64,000 nt of DNA from Pantoea eucalypti (GTDB taxonomy: Bacteria; Pseudomonadota; Gammaproteobacteria; Enterobacterales; Enterobacteriaceae). The position numbers and the translations under genes are program-made. Position 1 is the first letter of the stretch. The number at the start of each line of letters is the position of its first letter. Below are positions 28,747 through 38,334 of this stretch, piece after piece. The stretch spans positions 682,001 to 746,000 of the forward strand of contig NZ_CP045720.1 in the NCBI RefSeq assembly GCF_009646115.1. The letters are read 5' to 3'. Under the pieces are notes generated by a model. It was not told the DNA's origin, made no database searches, and saw only the letters and a program-made list of their open reading frames with translations.

Positions 28747-31596
28747 ATGGATAATAACTCTGATGTCATCTATCGCATGCTGGTACAAAGCGTGATCGAT
28801 TATGCGATCACCATGCTTAAACCGGACGGAACCGTCGCCAGCTGGAACGGCGGAGGCCTGCACGTCCTGGGTTACAGGCCAGACGAAATTATTGGTCAGC
28901 ACGCCACCCTGTTTTACAACGAAGAGGATCGTCGTCGCGGTCAGCTGCAGCGTGAACTCGATATTGCGGCGAACGCCGGACGGTTTGAAACCGAAGGCTG
29001 GCGCTGTCGTAAAGATGGCAGCACCTTCTGGGCGCATGTGGTGATCTATCCGATCCGCAATGAAGTAGCCCGGCTGGTCGGATTCGCCGCTATCTGCCGT
29101 GACTGTACCCGGCAGCAGGAGCAGCAACACAAAGAGCGGGAGCAGGAGTCGCGCTTCCGTCTGCTGGTGGAAGGCGTCACCGATTACGCCATCTACATGC
29201 TCGATCATGACGGCAACGTGGTGAACTGGAACGCGGGTGCACAGCGGGCCAAAGGCTATGTGGCAGAAGAGATCGTCGGTCAGCATTTCTCCCGCTTTTA
29301 CAGCGCGCAGGATCGGCTGGACCATGTCCCGGAGCAGAACCTGCAAACCGCGTATCGCACCGGCCGTTTTGAAGATGAGGGCTGGCGTTATCGCAAAGAT
29401 GGCAGCGCCTTCTGGGCGCATGTCGTGATCGACACGATCCGCGACGATCAGGGCCAATTGCTGGGCTACGCCAAAATCACCCGTGACTGCACCGAACAGC
29501 AGCGCATTCGCAGTGAGCAGCGGGAGCAGGAGCAGCGTTTCCGTCTGCTGGTAGAGGGCGTCACTGATTACGCCATCTATATGCTCGACGTCGACGGCGT
29601 GGTGGTGAACTGGAATGCCGGTGCCGAGCGCGCCAAAGGATATAAGGCAGAAGAAGTGGTCGGTCAGCACTTCTCACTGTTCTACAGTTCCCATGAGCGG
29701 CTGAACCGGACGCCGGAAGCCAACCTCGGTATCGCGCTCAAAACTGGCCGCTTTGAAGATGAGGGCTGGCGTTACCGCAAAGATGGCAGCGCTTTCTGGG
29801 CGCATGTGGTGATCGACGCCATCCACGATGATGACGGTAAGCTGGTCGGTTTCGCCAAAATCACGCGTGATCGCACCGAACGCCGTGAGCAGGAGCAGCA
29901 GATCCTGCGCGCCCGCGATCTGGCTGAAGCTCAGAGCACTCAGAAAACCGCGCTGTCCAAATTCCTTGATAACATCATCGCCAACATCCCCTCCTGCGTG
30001 ATTGTGGAAGATGCGATCACACGTGAAATTCTGCTGGTTAACGACCGCACTCAGCAGCTGTTTGGCCTGTCGAAATCACTGATCGTCAACAAGCGTCCGC
30101 ACGAATGCATGTCCCCTGAACTCAGTGACTACTTCAATAATCTGGCCGATGTTGCGCTGCGCAGTGAGGGCATGCATGAGCGTGAGCAACTGCTGATGAC
30201 CGCCAGCGGCGAGCGTATCCTGCATACCCGCGCGACCGCGATTAATGGTCAGGATGCACGTCGTAACTACTTAATGCTGCTAGTAGAAGATGTCACCGAC
30301 CAGCGCGCAGCCGATGCCCGAATTCACCATATGGCGCATCATGACAATCTGACCAGCCTGCCTAACCGCATTTTGTTCCGCCAGCGTCTGAGCGAAGCCT
30401 TACGCACCGCTGGACAGATGCAACGCCAGACTGCTGCGCTCTGCCTTGACCTTGATAACTTTAAAAATGTGAACGATGCGCTGGGTCACCAGATTGGCGA
30501 TGAGCTGTTGCGCAGCGTGGCTAAGCGTCTGCGCAACGCGCTGCGTGATCAGGATACGCTGGCGCGTATTGGTGGCGATGAGTTCGCCATCGTGCTGCCT
30601 CACGTCGCCGGTAATGATGAGGCGAGCGCAGTAGCTCAGCGCCTGATCGAGGCGATTCGTCCACCGGTTAACATTGAAGGCCATAATCTGTCTGTGGGGC
30701 TAAGCGTGGGCATTGCGCTTAGCACCACCATCACTAACACGCCGGAGCAGCTGCTGCGCTGTGCTGACATGGCGCTGTATGAAGCCAAGCGCAATGGCCG
30801 CAATCGTTATGAACACTTTACGCTGGAGATGGATGATGTGGCGCGCAGTCGGCGCCTGATTGAAAACGATCTGCGTGATGCGATCAGCGGCGGGCACCTT
30901 CGACTCTACTATCAGCCCATCACCAACGGCGATCATCACACCATTATTGGCTACGAGGCGCTGATGCGCTGGCATCATCCGATTCGTGGCTTGATCATGC
31001 CTAATGACTTCATCCCGATTGCAGAAGAGACCGGCCTGATTCATATGCTGGGGGCGTTTGCACTCTATGAAGCCTGTCGTGAAGCGGCGAGCTGGGAAGG
31101 GGAGCAGTCGGTTTCGGTCAACCTCTCTCCGCTGCAATTCAAAAACAGCTCGCTGGTGCCGGTGGTGGAAGGTGCGCTGAAGGAGTCGGGGCTCGATCCG
31201 GCGCGACTGGAAGTCGAGATTACCGAATCGGTGCTGCTGGATGACTCACTGGGAAACATCCGGACGCTGCAAAATCTCAAGGCGCTGGGCGTACAGATTG
31301 CGCTGGATGATTTCGGCACCGGCTATTCGTCGCTGAGTTATCTGCGCTCTTTCCCGTTCGACAAAATTAAAATCGACAAATCGTTCATCAACGATATGGG
31401 CGACAGTCGCGAGGCGCTGGCGATTATCCGCGCCATCACCGGCATGAGCCGCAGTCTGGATATCCAGATCACCGCTGAAGGGGTAGAGAGCGATGAGCAG
31501 TTTGCTAAGCTGCGCGACGAAGGCTGTACGCTGTTCCAGGGCTTCCTGTTTGGACGGCCTCAGCCATCGGAACTGCGGCTGAAAACGCTGGGTTAA
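28747..31596 (+). CDS. PAS(4)-GGDEF-EAL cyclic-di-GMP protein
   Basis: 949 aa soluble signalling protein. Three near-identical PAS/PAC units (residues about 8-128, 136-256, 264-384) repeat with an exact 128-residue period, each with ...DYAI-ML...NWN/WNG...GY..EE/DEI(I/V)GQH and RKDGS-FWAHVV. A divergent fourth PAS (about 405-515) follows. GGDEF is intact (609-613) with an RxxD inhibitory site (RDQD) nine residues before it. EAL is intact (EAL 737-739, NLSPLQF, EITESVL, DDFGTGYSSL 854-863, KIKIDKSF). Both synthesis and hydrolysis are possible. ATG 28747 has a weak AGG site. Monocistronic. Confidence 0.93.
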   Translation: MDNNSDVIYRMLVQSVIDYAITMLKPDGTVASWNGGGLHVLGYRPDEIIGQHATLFYNEEDRRRGQLQRELDIAANAGRFETEGWRCRKDGSTFWAHVVIYPIRNEVARLVGFAAICRDCTRQQEQQHKEREQESRFRLLVEGVTDYAIYMLDHDGNVVNWNAGAQRAKGYVAEEIVGQHFSRFYSAQDRLDHVPEQNLQTAYRTGRFEDEGWRYRKDGSAFWAHVVIDTIRDDQGQLLGYAKITRDCTEQQRIRSEQREQEQRFRLLVEGVTDYAIYMLDVDGVVVNWNAGAERAKGYKAEEVVGQHFSLFYSSHERLNRTPEANLGIALKTGRFEDEGWRYRKDGSAFWAHVVIDAIHDDDGKLVGFAKITRDRTERREQEQQILRARDLAEAQSTQKTALSKFLDNIIANIPSCVIVEDAITREILLVNDRTQQLFGLSKSLIVNKRPHECMSPELSDYFNNLADVALRSEGMHEREQLLMTASGERILHTRATAINGQDARRNYLMLLVEDVTDQRAADARIHHMAHHDNLTSLPNRILFRQRLSEALRTAGQMQRQTAALCLDLDNFKNVNDALGHQIGDELLRSVAKRLRNALRDQDTLARIGGDEFAIVLPHVAGNDEASAVAQRLIEAIRPPVNIEGHNLSVGLSVGIALSTTITNTPEQLLRCADMALYEAKRNGRNRYEHFTLEMDDVARSRRLIENDLRDAISGGHLRLYYQPITNGDHHTIIGYEALMRWHHPIRGLIMPNDFIPIAEETGLIHMLGAFALYEACREAASWEGEQSVSVNLSPLQFKNSSLVPVVEGALKESGLDPARLEVEITESVLLDDSLGNIRTLQNLKALGVQIALDDFGTGYSSLSYLRSFPFDKIKIDKSFINDMGDSREALAIIRAITGMSRSLDIQITAEGVESDEQFAKLRDEGCTLFQGFLFGRPQPSELRLKTLG
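28987..29899 (+). repeat. Internal 384-bp tandem repeat in the PAS array
   Basis: The segment encoding F-E-(T/D)-E-G-W-R-x-R-K-D-G-S-x-F-W-A-H-V-V occurs starting at 28987, 29371 and 29755, exactly 384 bp apart each time. The second and third copies are almost identical in DNA; the first has drifted more. Confidence 0.9.
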
Positions 31597-31637
31597 CCCG
31601 CGCGGAATGAGTCGACGCTGGGATAATCAATGCTGGA

Positions 31638-32702
31638 TCAATCATAAAGGCCATGCTGCTGGACCGGCGCATGGCTGAGATTATCGCGGATGCGTCGCAC
31701 CGACTCACGCACCACCAGCCTGCCATTCAGTAGCAGACTGCCGGTCGGCGTACCGGGATTCAGCCGCATCTCCTGCAGCATTCTCACTGCCGCCGCACCC
31801 AGCTCATCACGCGGCACCTGCACCGAGGTCAGCGGAATATCGTGGATAGCGGCCAGGTTAAACCCATCCATGCTCATCACCGAAATATCCTGCGGTACCC
31901 GTAAACCAGCCTGCTCCAGGGCCGTGACGGCACCTGCTGCAATGTAATCGCCGCTGGCGAGAATCGCCGTAGGGCGGAGCGCATCAGGACAATGGCGCAG
32001 ATATTCACCCAGCCGTTCCGCTGCCTCATTGCTGCTGAAACTGTTGAGGGTCAGCAGATGCTGACGACTGTCAAAGCGCAGGTTCATGGCGTGCCAGGCG
32101 TCCCGGACACCCTGAAGTCGCTGCTCCATGGTGTAGCGGCGCAGGCAGTGCAGCGAGAGAATTTGCCGGTGTCCCTGCTCAAACAGATAACGCGCTGAAA
32201 ACTCTCCGATCAGCTGATGATGCGGCGAGACCGAGGGCAGGCGCATACGACGATCGCGGGCGTTAATCAGCACGCAGGGTTTGTTCATCTCTGCCGCCAG
32301 CTGATGAATATGCTCATCATCAATGCCAATCAGCAGCGCCGCTTCGGTCTGCTGCATCTTATCGATAAACAATGCCGCATCACTTTCCACCTCTTCCAGG
32401 GGGCAGTAGCGCAGCCGCACTTCATGCGGCTCCACCGCCTGACTGATCCCCTGAATGACCTTGTAATAAAAAATATCACTTCGCACATCGAAGGCGCGGG
32501 GCGGGGCAAAGACCATCAGGTTATTCAGCAGCAGGCGACCGCTATGCAGGTTAGTCAGCACGCCCTGCTGCTGCGCCACGGCGAGCACTTTATCGCGGGT
32601 GGCGGGCCGGGTATTGGCTTTACCCGCCAGTACGCGCGACACCGTACTGATCGAGACGCCGCTCAGTGCCGCAATTTCACCCACTTTCAGCCTTTGTTTC
32701 AT
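31638..32702 (-). CDS. LacI-family transcriptional regulator
   Basis: 354 aa. N-terminal LacI helix-turn-helix (VGEIAALSGVSISTVSRVLAGKANTRPATRDKV), then a periplasmic-binding-protein-like sensor domain with the C-terminal RxSVRRI. It is divergent from the MFS-GH31 operon and most likely represses it until a glycoside-derived inducer binds. A perfect 16-bp palindrome lies 26 bp upstream of its start. Confidence 0.93.
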   Translation of the reverse strand: MKQRLKVGEIAALSGVSISTVSRVLAGKANTRPATRDKVLAVAQQQGVLTNLHSGRLLLNNLMVFAPPRAFDVRSDIFYYKVIQGISQAVEPHEVRLRYCPLEEVESDAALFIDKMQQTEAALLIGIDDEHIHQLAAEMNKPCVLINARDRRMRLPSVSPHHQLIGEFSARYLFEQGHRQILSLHCLRRYTMEQRLQGVRDAWHAMNLRFDSRQHLLTLNSFSSNEAAERLGEYLRHCPDALRPTAILASGDYIAAGAVTALEQAGLRVPQDISVMSMDGFNLAAIHDIPLTSVQVPRDELGAAAVRMLQEMRLNPGTPTGSLLLNGRLVVRESVRRIRDNLSHAPVQQHGLYD

Positions 32703-32727
32703 TCTGTGATCGCCTTCAAATCTGCTA

Positions 32728-32743
32728 ATGAAAAATTTTTCAT
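32728..32743. promoter_or_regulatory. Perfect palindrome, candidate LacI-family operator
   Basis: ATGAAAAATTTTTCAT is a perfect 16-bp inverted repeat in the 223-bp divergent spacer between the LacI gene and the MFS-GH31 operon. It lacks the central CG typical of many LacI-family operators, so assignment rests on position and symmetry only. Confidence 0.5.
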
Positions 32744-32925
32744 AGGCTGCTGAATCGCGTCAGATAAGCGTTTCAGTGCCCATTTCTGTCGTGTTAAAGC
32801 CTGCCATGAAAATCGTTGCAAAAAAGTGGCTGTACCCACGTTTCGCACTTTTCTAAGTTCGTGAAAAGGACACGCGGTACGCCAGCTGGCGGTGTGCGTC
32901 ATCAATGGTAATCAGGAGTGGCACA

Positions 32926-34236
32926 ATGAGCCTCGAATCAACAACGAAACCCATCAGTGCGTCACGCACGGTGCGCGTGATTAAAAATTTACGCTGGTGG
33001 ATGCTGGGAATGTTCCTGCTGGGTGTGACCGTCAACTACATCACCCGCAACTCGCTCGGCATTCTGGCACCGGAACTGAAAAACAGTCTGCATATGAGTA
33101 CCGAGCAGTACTCCTGGGTGGTCGCTGCGTTTCAGCTGGCTTACACCCTGTTTCAGCCTGTTTGCGGCTGGCTGATCGATGTGATCGGACTGAAGATGGG
33201 GTTCCTGATTTGTGCGCTTATCTGGTCGGTGACCTGTCTGCTGCACGCCGGTGCGGGAAGCTGGCTGCATCTGGCGCTGCTGCGTTTCGTCATGGGTGCG
33301 TCGGAAGCGGCGGCCACACCGGCTAATGCCAAAGCGATTGGTGACTGGTTTCCCAAAAAGGAGCGTCCGGTTGCGGCGGGCTGGGCGGGCGTCGGCTTTT
33401 CGATTGGTGCCATGCTGGCTCCCCCGATTATCTATGTCGCCCATATTACTTTTGGCTGGCAGGGCGCATTTCTGCTGACCGGCGGCCTGGGCCTGCTGTG
33501 GGTGGGACTCTGGTGGTGGGGCTATCACTCGCCGGAGAGCCATCCTCGTCTTTCAGATGAGGAACGTGCCTTCATTAATCAGGATAATGAAGCCATCGGT
33601 GAAAAACTGCCGTTCTTCACCGCGCTGAAAGTGATTGGTAAAGAGAAGAAATTCTACGGCATTGCGATTCCTGCGTTTCTGGCCGAACCGGCCTGGGCGG
33701 TGCTGAGCTTCTGGGTGCCACTCTATCTGGCCAATGAGCGCGGCATGGATCTCAAGCAGATCGTGATGTTCGCCTGGCTGCCATTCCTGGCTGCCGACCT
33801 CGGCAGCGTCGCCAGCGGTTATCTGACCAAAATCTATGTGCGCTGGTTTGGCATGACCCGCGTCAACTCGATCGTCGCCAGTTCGGTGACCGGCGCCCTG
33901 CTGATGGTTTCTCTGGCGCTGATGACGCTGGTGAAAGATCCCTGGCTGGCGATTGCCCTGATTTCCGTTGGTGGCTTTGGTCATCAGGTGATCTCCTGCA
34001 TGCTGAGTGCGCTGGTGGTCGAGCGTTTTGATCGCCGCCAGATGGCCACTGTCAATGGCATGCGCGGCTCCTGCGCCTGGATCGCCAGTTTTATCTTCTC
34101 GCTGATTATTGGCGTCACCGCCGATACCATCGGCTTTAATCCGCTGTTTGTGGCGATGGGCTTCTTTGACCTGATTGGTGCCGTTTTCCTGGTGATGCTG
34201 ATCGCCGAACGCCGCCAGCGCCCTGCTAACCCATAA
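32926..34236 (+). CDS. MFS transporter, anion:cation symporter (ExuT-like) family
   Basis: 436 aa, 12 predicted helices. ATG 32926 has GGAG upstream; the frame begins at 32905. Typical ACS-family features: RWWMLGMFLLGVTVNYITRNSLGILAPEL in helix 1, FVMGASEAAATPANAKAIGDWFPKKERPVAAGW in helix 4. Relatives import hexuronates, glucarate and similar organic anions. Here it sits 10 bp before a GH31 glycosidase under a LacI regulator, which suggests it imports the glycoside that GH31 cleaves. Confidence 0.9.
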   Translation: MSLESTTKPISASRTVRVIKNLRWWMLGMFLLGVTVNYITRNSLGILAPELKNSLHMSTEQYSWVVAAFQLAYTLFQPVCGWLIDVIGLKMGFLICALIWSVTCLLHAGAGSWLHLALLRFVMGASEAAATPANAKAIGDWFPKKERPVAAGWAGVGFSIGAMLAPPIIYVAHITFGWQGAFLLTGGLGLLWVGLWWWGYHSPESHPRLSDEERAFINQDNEAIGEKLPFFTALKVIGKEKKFYGIAIPAFLAEPAWAVLSFWVPLYLANERGMDLKQIVMFAWLPFLAADLGSVASGYLTKIYVRWFGMTRVNSIVASSVTGALLMVSLALMTLVKDPWLAIALISVGGFGHQVISCMLSALVVERFDRRQMATVNGMRGSCAWIASFIFSLIIGVTADTIGFNPLFVAMGFFDLIGAVFLVMLIAERRQRPANP

Positions 34237-34246
34237 GGATATCGCG

Positions 34247-36610
34247 ATGAAAACCCTGAAGAACTGGACGCTGCATCAGCAGGCCGATCATTTTGTTGAG
34301 CTCAAGGTCGACGATCGTCATTTCCTGCGGCTTTATGTGCTGGAAGAGAAGCTGATGCGTGTGCTGCTGAAACGCGACGGTGAGCTGGCGCTGAACCGCA
34401 CCTGGAGTATTGCGCCCGGTCAGGATGTGCCCTGGGAAGGACGTGACCGCGAGGCGCTGGATGGTTTTACATTACCGACGTTTCAGGTGGAGCACGATGC
34501 GCAGCAACTGCGTCTCAGCACGCAACAGTTGCGCGTCACCGTGCATCAGCCGCTCTGCCTGAGCTGGGAGCAGTTTGACGGCGAGAGCTGGCAGCCCCTG
34601 ACAGCCGATCGGCACACCGGCGCTTATCTGCTGAATGCACACGGCGACGGGGTCGAGCACTATCAGCGTCGTCAGCCGCAGGATCGGGTGTATGGTCTGG
34701 GTGAGAAGAGTGGCGACCTGAACCGCGTTAACCGTCGCTTTGAGATGCGTAATCTCGACGCCATGGGCTACAACGCCGCCAGTACCGATCCGCTCTACAA
34801 ACATATTCCGTTTACCCTGACGCAGCGCGATGGCGTCAGCTTCGGCCTGTTTTACGACAACCTCAGCAGCAGCTGGCTCGATCTGGGGAATGAGCTGGAT
34901 AACTACCATCTGCCTTATCGCCGTTACCGCGCCGAGGCGGGCGATCTCGATTACTACATGATGCTCGGCCCGACGCTGCTCGACGTGACCAAAGCTTTTG
35001 TACGCCTGACCGGACGCACGCTGTTTCAGCCGAAGTGGAGCCTGGGTTACAGCGGTTCAACCATGCATTACACCGACGCGCCGGACGCACAGCAGCAGCT
35101 GCAATCCTTTATCCGTCTGTGTCGCGAGCATGAGATTCCCTGCGACTCGTTCCAGCTCTCATCCGGTTACACCTCGATTAATAACAAGCGTTACGTCTTC
35201 AACTGGAACTACGACAAAGTCCCGAATCCCAATGCGCTGAGCGACGCGTTTCACCGTGCCGGCATGAAGCTGGCGGCCAACATCAAACCCTGTCTGCTGC
35301 AGGATCATCCGCGTTATCAGGAAGTGGCGGCACAGGGATTGTTTATTCGTGACTCTGAGCAGGATCGCCCGGAGCGATCGGTGTTCTGGGATGATGAGGG
35401 ATCGCACCTTGATTTCACCCATCCGCAGGCGGTGCGCTGGTGGCAGGAGAATGTGACTCAACAGCTGCTGGAAAAGGGCATCGATTCCACCTGGAACGAC
35501 AACAACGAATATGAGGTGTGGGATGGCGAAGCGCGTTGTCACGGTTTCGGTCAGCCGATTGCTATCAAGCATATCCGTCCGGTAATGCCGCTGCTGATGA
35601 TGCGCGCCTCGATGGAAGCCCAGCAGCAGTTTGCGCCAGACAAACGCCCTTATCTGATCTCCCGTTCCGGCTGTGCGGGAATGCAACGCTATGTGCAGAC
35701 CTGGAGCGGCGATAATCGCACCAGCTGGCAGACTTTGCGCTACAACATCCGCATGGGGCTGGGCATGAGCCTGTCCGGGCTGTTTAACGTCGGACACGAT
35801 GTCGGCGGCTTCTCTGGCGATAAGCCTGATGCCGAGCTGTTTGTGCGCTGGGTTCAGAATGGCGTGATGCATCCGCGTTTTACCATCCATTCATGGAATG
35901 ACGATCACACGGTGAACGAGCCGTGGATGTATCCGGAAGTGACACCGATGATCCGCGAGGCGATCCGCCTGCGTTATCGCCTGATGCCTTACCTTTACAA
36001 CCTGGCGTGGCAGGCGAGCGAAGAAGATGAGCCAATGCTGCGTCCGACCTTCCTCGATCATGAACAGGACCCGCAGACTTATCAGGAGTGTGATGACTTT
36101 ATGCTGGGTCGCGATCTGCTGGTTGCCAGCGTCGTAGAGCAGGGCGCGCGCAGCCGCGATGTCTATTTGCCGCGTAACCGTGGGGGCTGGTATGACTGGC
36201 ACAGCGGTAAAGCGTTTGCGGGCGGCGAAACCATCACGCTGGATGCACCGCTGGATCGGCTGCCATTGCTGGTGCGGGCTGGTGCGATCATCCCACTGGG
36301 CGAATGTGAAACCACGACGGATGCCCGCCGCGACACGGTACGGCAGTGGCAACTGTGGCCAGCGCCAGAAGGCATAACGACTCAGGGCGAAATGTTTGAT
36401 GACGATGGTGAGAGCCACGGCTGGCAGCAGGGCAATGCACTGTGGCTAAGCTGGACATTGTGCAGCAGCGCTAGCCGAATCGACCTGACGGTGGAAAAAC
36501 GCGGCGATTACCAGCCCGCCTGGCGCGAGATCGCGCTGTTATTGCCTGAAGGTGAACGTCGTGAGCTGTGGGTGAATGGCGAGAAAGCGGCAAGTTACCG
36601 GCTGGAATAG
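34247..36610 (+). CDS. Glycoside hydrolase family 31 alpha-glycosidase
   Basis: 787 aa, no signal peptide, so cytoplasmic. N-terminal beta-sandwich (residues 1-250, with RVYGLGEKSGDLNR) precedes the (beta/alpha)8 barrel. The nucleophile motif is STWNDNNEYE (the GH31 WxDMNE site), and the acid/base motif is SRSGCAGMQRYVQTWSGDN. This active-site spelling resembles alpha-glucosidases more than YicI (xylosidase) or YihQ (sulfoquinovosidase). Exact substrate unknown. AAGGAT site before ATG 34247; second gene of the MFS-GH31 operon. Confidence 0.92.
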   Translation: MKTLKNWTLHQQADHFVELKVDDRHFLRLYVLEEKLMRVLLKRDGELALNRTWSIAPGQDVPWEGRDREALDGFTLPTFQVEHDAQQLRLSTQQLRVTVHQPLCLSWEQFDGESWQPLTADRHTGAYLLNAHGDGVEHYQRRQPQDRVYGLGEKSGDLNRVNRRFEMRNLDAMGYNAASTDPLYKHIPFTLTQRDGVSFGLFYDNLSSSWLDLGNELDNYHLPYRRYRAEAGDLDYYMMLGPTLLDVTKAFVRLTGRTLFQPKWSLGYSGSTMHYTDAPDAQQQLQSFIRLCREHEIPCDSFQLSSGYTSINNKRYVFNWNYDKVPNPNALSDAFHRAGMKLAANIKPCLLQDHPRYQEVAAQGLFIRDSEQDRPERSVFWDDEGSHLDFTHPQAVRWWQENVTQQLLEKGIDSTWNDNNEYEVWDGEARCHGFGQPIAIKHIRPVMPLLMMRASMEAQQQFAPDKRPYLISRSGCAGMQRYVQTWSGDNRTSWQTLRYNIRMGLGMSLSGLFNVGHDVGGFSGDKPDAELFVRWVQNGVMHPRFTIHSWNDDHTVNEPWMYPEVTPMIREAIRLRYRLMPYLYNLAWQASEEDEPMLRPTFLDHEQDPQTYQECDDFMLGRDLLVASVVEQGARSRDVYLPRNRGGWYDWHSGKAFAGGETITLDAPLDRLPLLVRAGAIIPLGECETTTDARRDTVRQWQLWPAPEGITTQGEMFDDDGESHGWQQGNALWLSWTLCSSASRIDLTVEKRGDYQPAWREIALLLPEGERRELWVNGEKAASYRLE

Positions 36611-36642
36611 CGGTGCAGTAGTGTCAGCAAGACGGAAATAAG

Positions 36643-36665
36643 ATCGGCCCCGAAAAGGGGCCGAT
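36643..36665. terminator. Shared hairpin between GH31 and ftnA
   Basis: Perfect stem ATCGGCCCC (36643-36651) / GGGGCCGAT (36657-36665), loop GAAAA, between converging genes (stops 36610 and 36671). The T-tract is poor on both strands, yet the stem is very stable, so bidirectional termination is likely. Confidence 0.8.
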
Positions 36666-36670
36666 AAACA

Positions 36671-37177
36671 TTATTCTGCGTGATTCTCGGTGCTCATGCG
36701 GCCCAGATCTTTATCGACCAGGAACAGACCGTTGCCGCTGTTGCTGACCAGCGCCAGTTTATCCAGCACAGTTTTGAACAGCTTCTCTTCTTCGTGCTGC
36801 TCAGCCACATACCACTGCAGGAAATTGAAAGTAGAGTAGTCCTGTGAAGTCATAGCAGCGTGGGCCAGCTCATTGATTTTGCTGGTGATCAGCTGCTCAT
36901 GCTCCAGCGCCTGCTGCAGAATTTCATTCAGCGAGGTAAAGGCGACGGGTGGTGCGGCAATGGTGCCCAGCACCGGCATGCCGCCGGTATCGCTCAGGTA
37001 GTCAAACAGACGCTGCATGTGCTGCATCTCTTCGCGTGAATGCATCTTCAGGAAGGAAGCGGCACCCTCAAAGCCTTTGTCGCTGCACCAGGCGCTCATT
37101 TGCAGATAAAGATTGGCAGAGAAAAATTCCAGGTTCAGCTGGTCGTTTAAACGCCCAGTCATTTCAGCAGTCAGCAT
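36671..37177 (-). CDS. ftnA: Non-haem ferritin FtnA
   Basis: 168 aa (E. coli FtnA 165). Ferroxidase ligands are in the usual places: [34 protein letters not shown] and [13 protein letters not shown]. FtnA forms a 24-mer that oxidises and stores iron. ATG 37177 follows AAAAGGAC. Monocistronic. The exbBD iron-uptake genes are 24 kb away. Confidence 0.97.
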   Translation of the reverse strand: MLTAEMTGRLNDQLNLEFFSANLYLQMSAWCSDKGFEGAASFLKMHSREEMQHMQRLFDYLSDTGGMPVLGTIAAPPVAFTSLNEILQQALEHEQLITSKINELAHAAMTSQDYSTFNFLQWYVAEQHEEEKLFKTVLDKLALVSNSGNGLFLVDKDLGRMSTENHAE

Positions 37178-37665
37178 GGCCGAGTCCTTTTAAGAAGATG
37201 TTAAATACAGATGTAAAGTCGGTGAATTATGCATCAAACATGTGCGTAATGTGAAGCCTTTTCGGCAAAATAAGCTATTTTATCTGATTGATTTAAATAG
37301 AATTATTTCGGAAATTGAATGCGACCAATTCTCATCCTGCATCATACTTTGCTGGCCAATTAATTCAGGGTAATCAGCACCATGATAGTGCGACCGGGGG
37401 TGTTCATGCTGGTGCAGGCGCTGCAGCAACAGGTCAAATAACCGCATTCTGATGACGACCCGAAAATATAACGTTGCGGTATAACAACGTTATTCTGAAT
37501 AAAAGTATATAGCCGGCATGAATAAAACGTCCCATCGCGACAGACGAGACACTAATAATCATATTCACAACTGCTCTGGCATAAATCCTGCTTGAAACTC
37601 ACTTCCCAACGTTGAAATTTGCAATGCCAGGGAATTTTCGGCAAGGCAGTTATCAGGAGAAAGAA
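37178..37665. other. Divergent spacer between ftnA and yjiH
   Basis: 488 bp between the ftnA start and the yjiH start. It holds both promoters. The one clear element is an inverted repeat at 37468-37493 (listed separately). No convincing ORF. Confidence 0.6.
37468..37493. promoter_or_regulatory. Inverted repeat upstream of yjiH, candidate operator
   Basis: ATAACGTTG (37468-37476) and CAACGTTAT (37485-37493) form perfect 9-bp arms with an 8-bp spacer (a 17-bp, about 1.6-turn, distance between arm centres). It lies about 170 bp before the yjiH ATG. No gene in the window is an obvious partner other than the RpiR regulator at 44.3 kb. Confidence 0.5.
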
Positions 37666-38334
37666 ATGTCAGACGAGAGTGTGGTTAATCCGGTGAAAAT
37701 GACGGCGACCAAAGGCAGTTATGTGTCGTTAATTTTTGCCATTCTGTTTTTTTCAGGGCTGTTTTATCACGTCGAGGGCCTTTCATGGTTGGGTGCGTTC
37801 GACTTCACCACCCTGGGCGGCAGCTTTGGTACCATGAAAGATCCCGCCAGTAACACCTTTCTGGGCGCTGGCGGACTCAGCGCCAAAGCGGGTTTCCTGT
37901 TTGCGCTGTCGCTGACGCCCACGGTGATGCTGGCGCTGGGCGTGCTGGAAATCTTCACCCACTATGGCGCGATTCGCGCAGCGCACCGGTTGCTGACACC
38001 TTTGCTTAAACCGCTGATGGGATTACCTGGCCATTGCGGTCTGGCGTTAATCACCGACCTGCAAAGCACAGATGCGGGCGCGGCATTAACCAAAGAGATG
38101 GCTGATCAAAAGCAGATCAGCAAAAAAGAGGTGGTCGTCATGAGTGCCTGGCAATATTCCGGTGCCGGGTTAATCAATAATTACTTCGCCATCGGTTCAG
38201 CGCTGTTCGCCTCCATGACACTGCCGATTATTATTCCGCTGTTATTAATGTTTGTTCTTAAATTTGTCGGTGCGGCGATAACGCGCGCTGTGTTAAACAG
38301 TGTTTATAAAAAGGATTTCGCTGATGGAAAATAA
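37666..38334 (+). CDS. yjiH: YjiH-like membrane protein (nucleoside-recognition/Gate domain)
   Basis: 222 aa (E. coli YjiH 227). ATG 37666 has AGGAG; an in-frame start at 37612 has none. Several membrane helices; motifs GFLFALSLTPTVMLALG and GLALITDLQSTDAGAALTKEMA are shared with E. coli. Gate-domain proteins of the YjiH/YjiG pair are thought to act as a two-part transporter, substrate unknown. yjiG follows with an 11-bp overlap. Confidence 0.87.
   Translation: MSDESVVNPVKMTATKGSYVSLIFAILFFSGLFYHVEGLSWLGAFDFTTLGGSFGTMKDPASNTFLGAGGLSAKAGFLFALSLTPTVMLALGVLEIFTHYGAIRAAHRLLTPLLKPLMGLPGHCGLALITDLQSTDAGAALTKEMADQKQISKKEVVVMSAWQYSGAGLINNYFAIGSALFASMTLPIIIPLLLMFVLKFVGAAITRAVLNSVYKKDFADGK

Noticed and set aside
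28723-29670. 315-aa open frame on the minus strand
   Set aside because: It is antisense to the PAS repeats and inherits their periodicity; no ribosome site and no recognisable domain.
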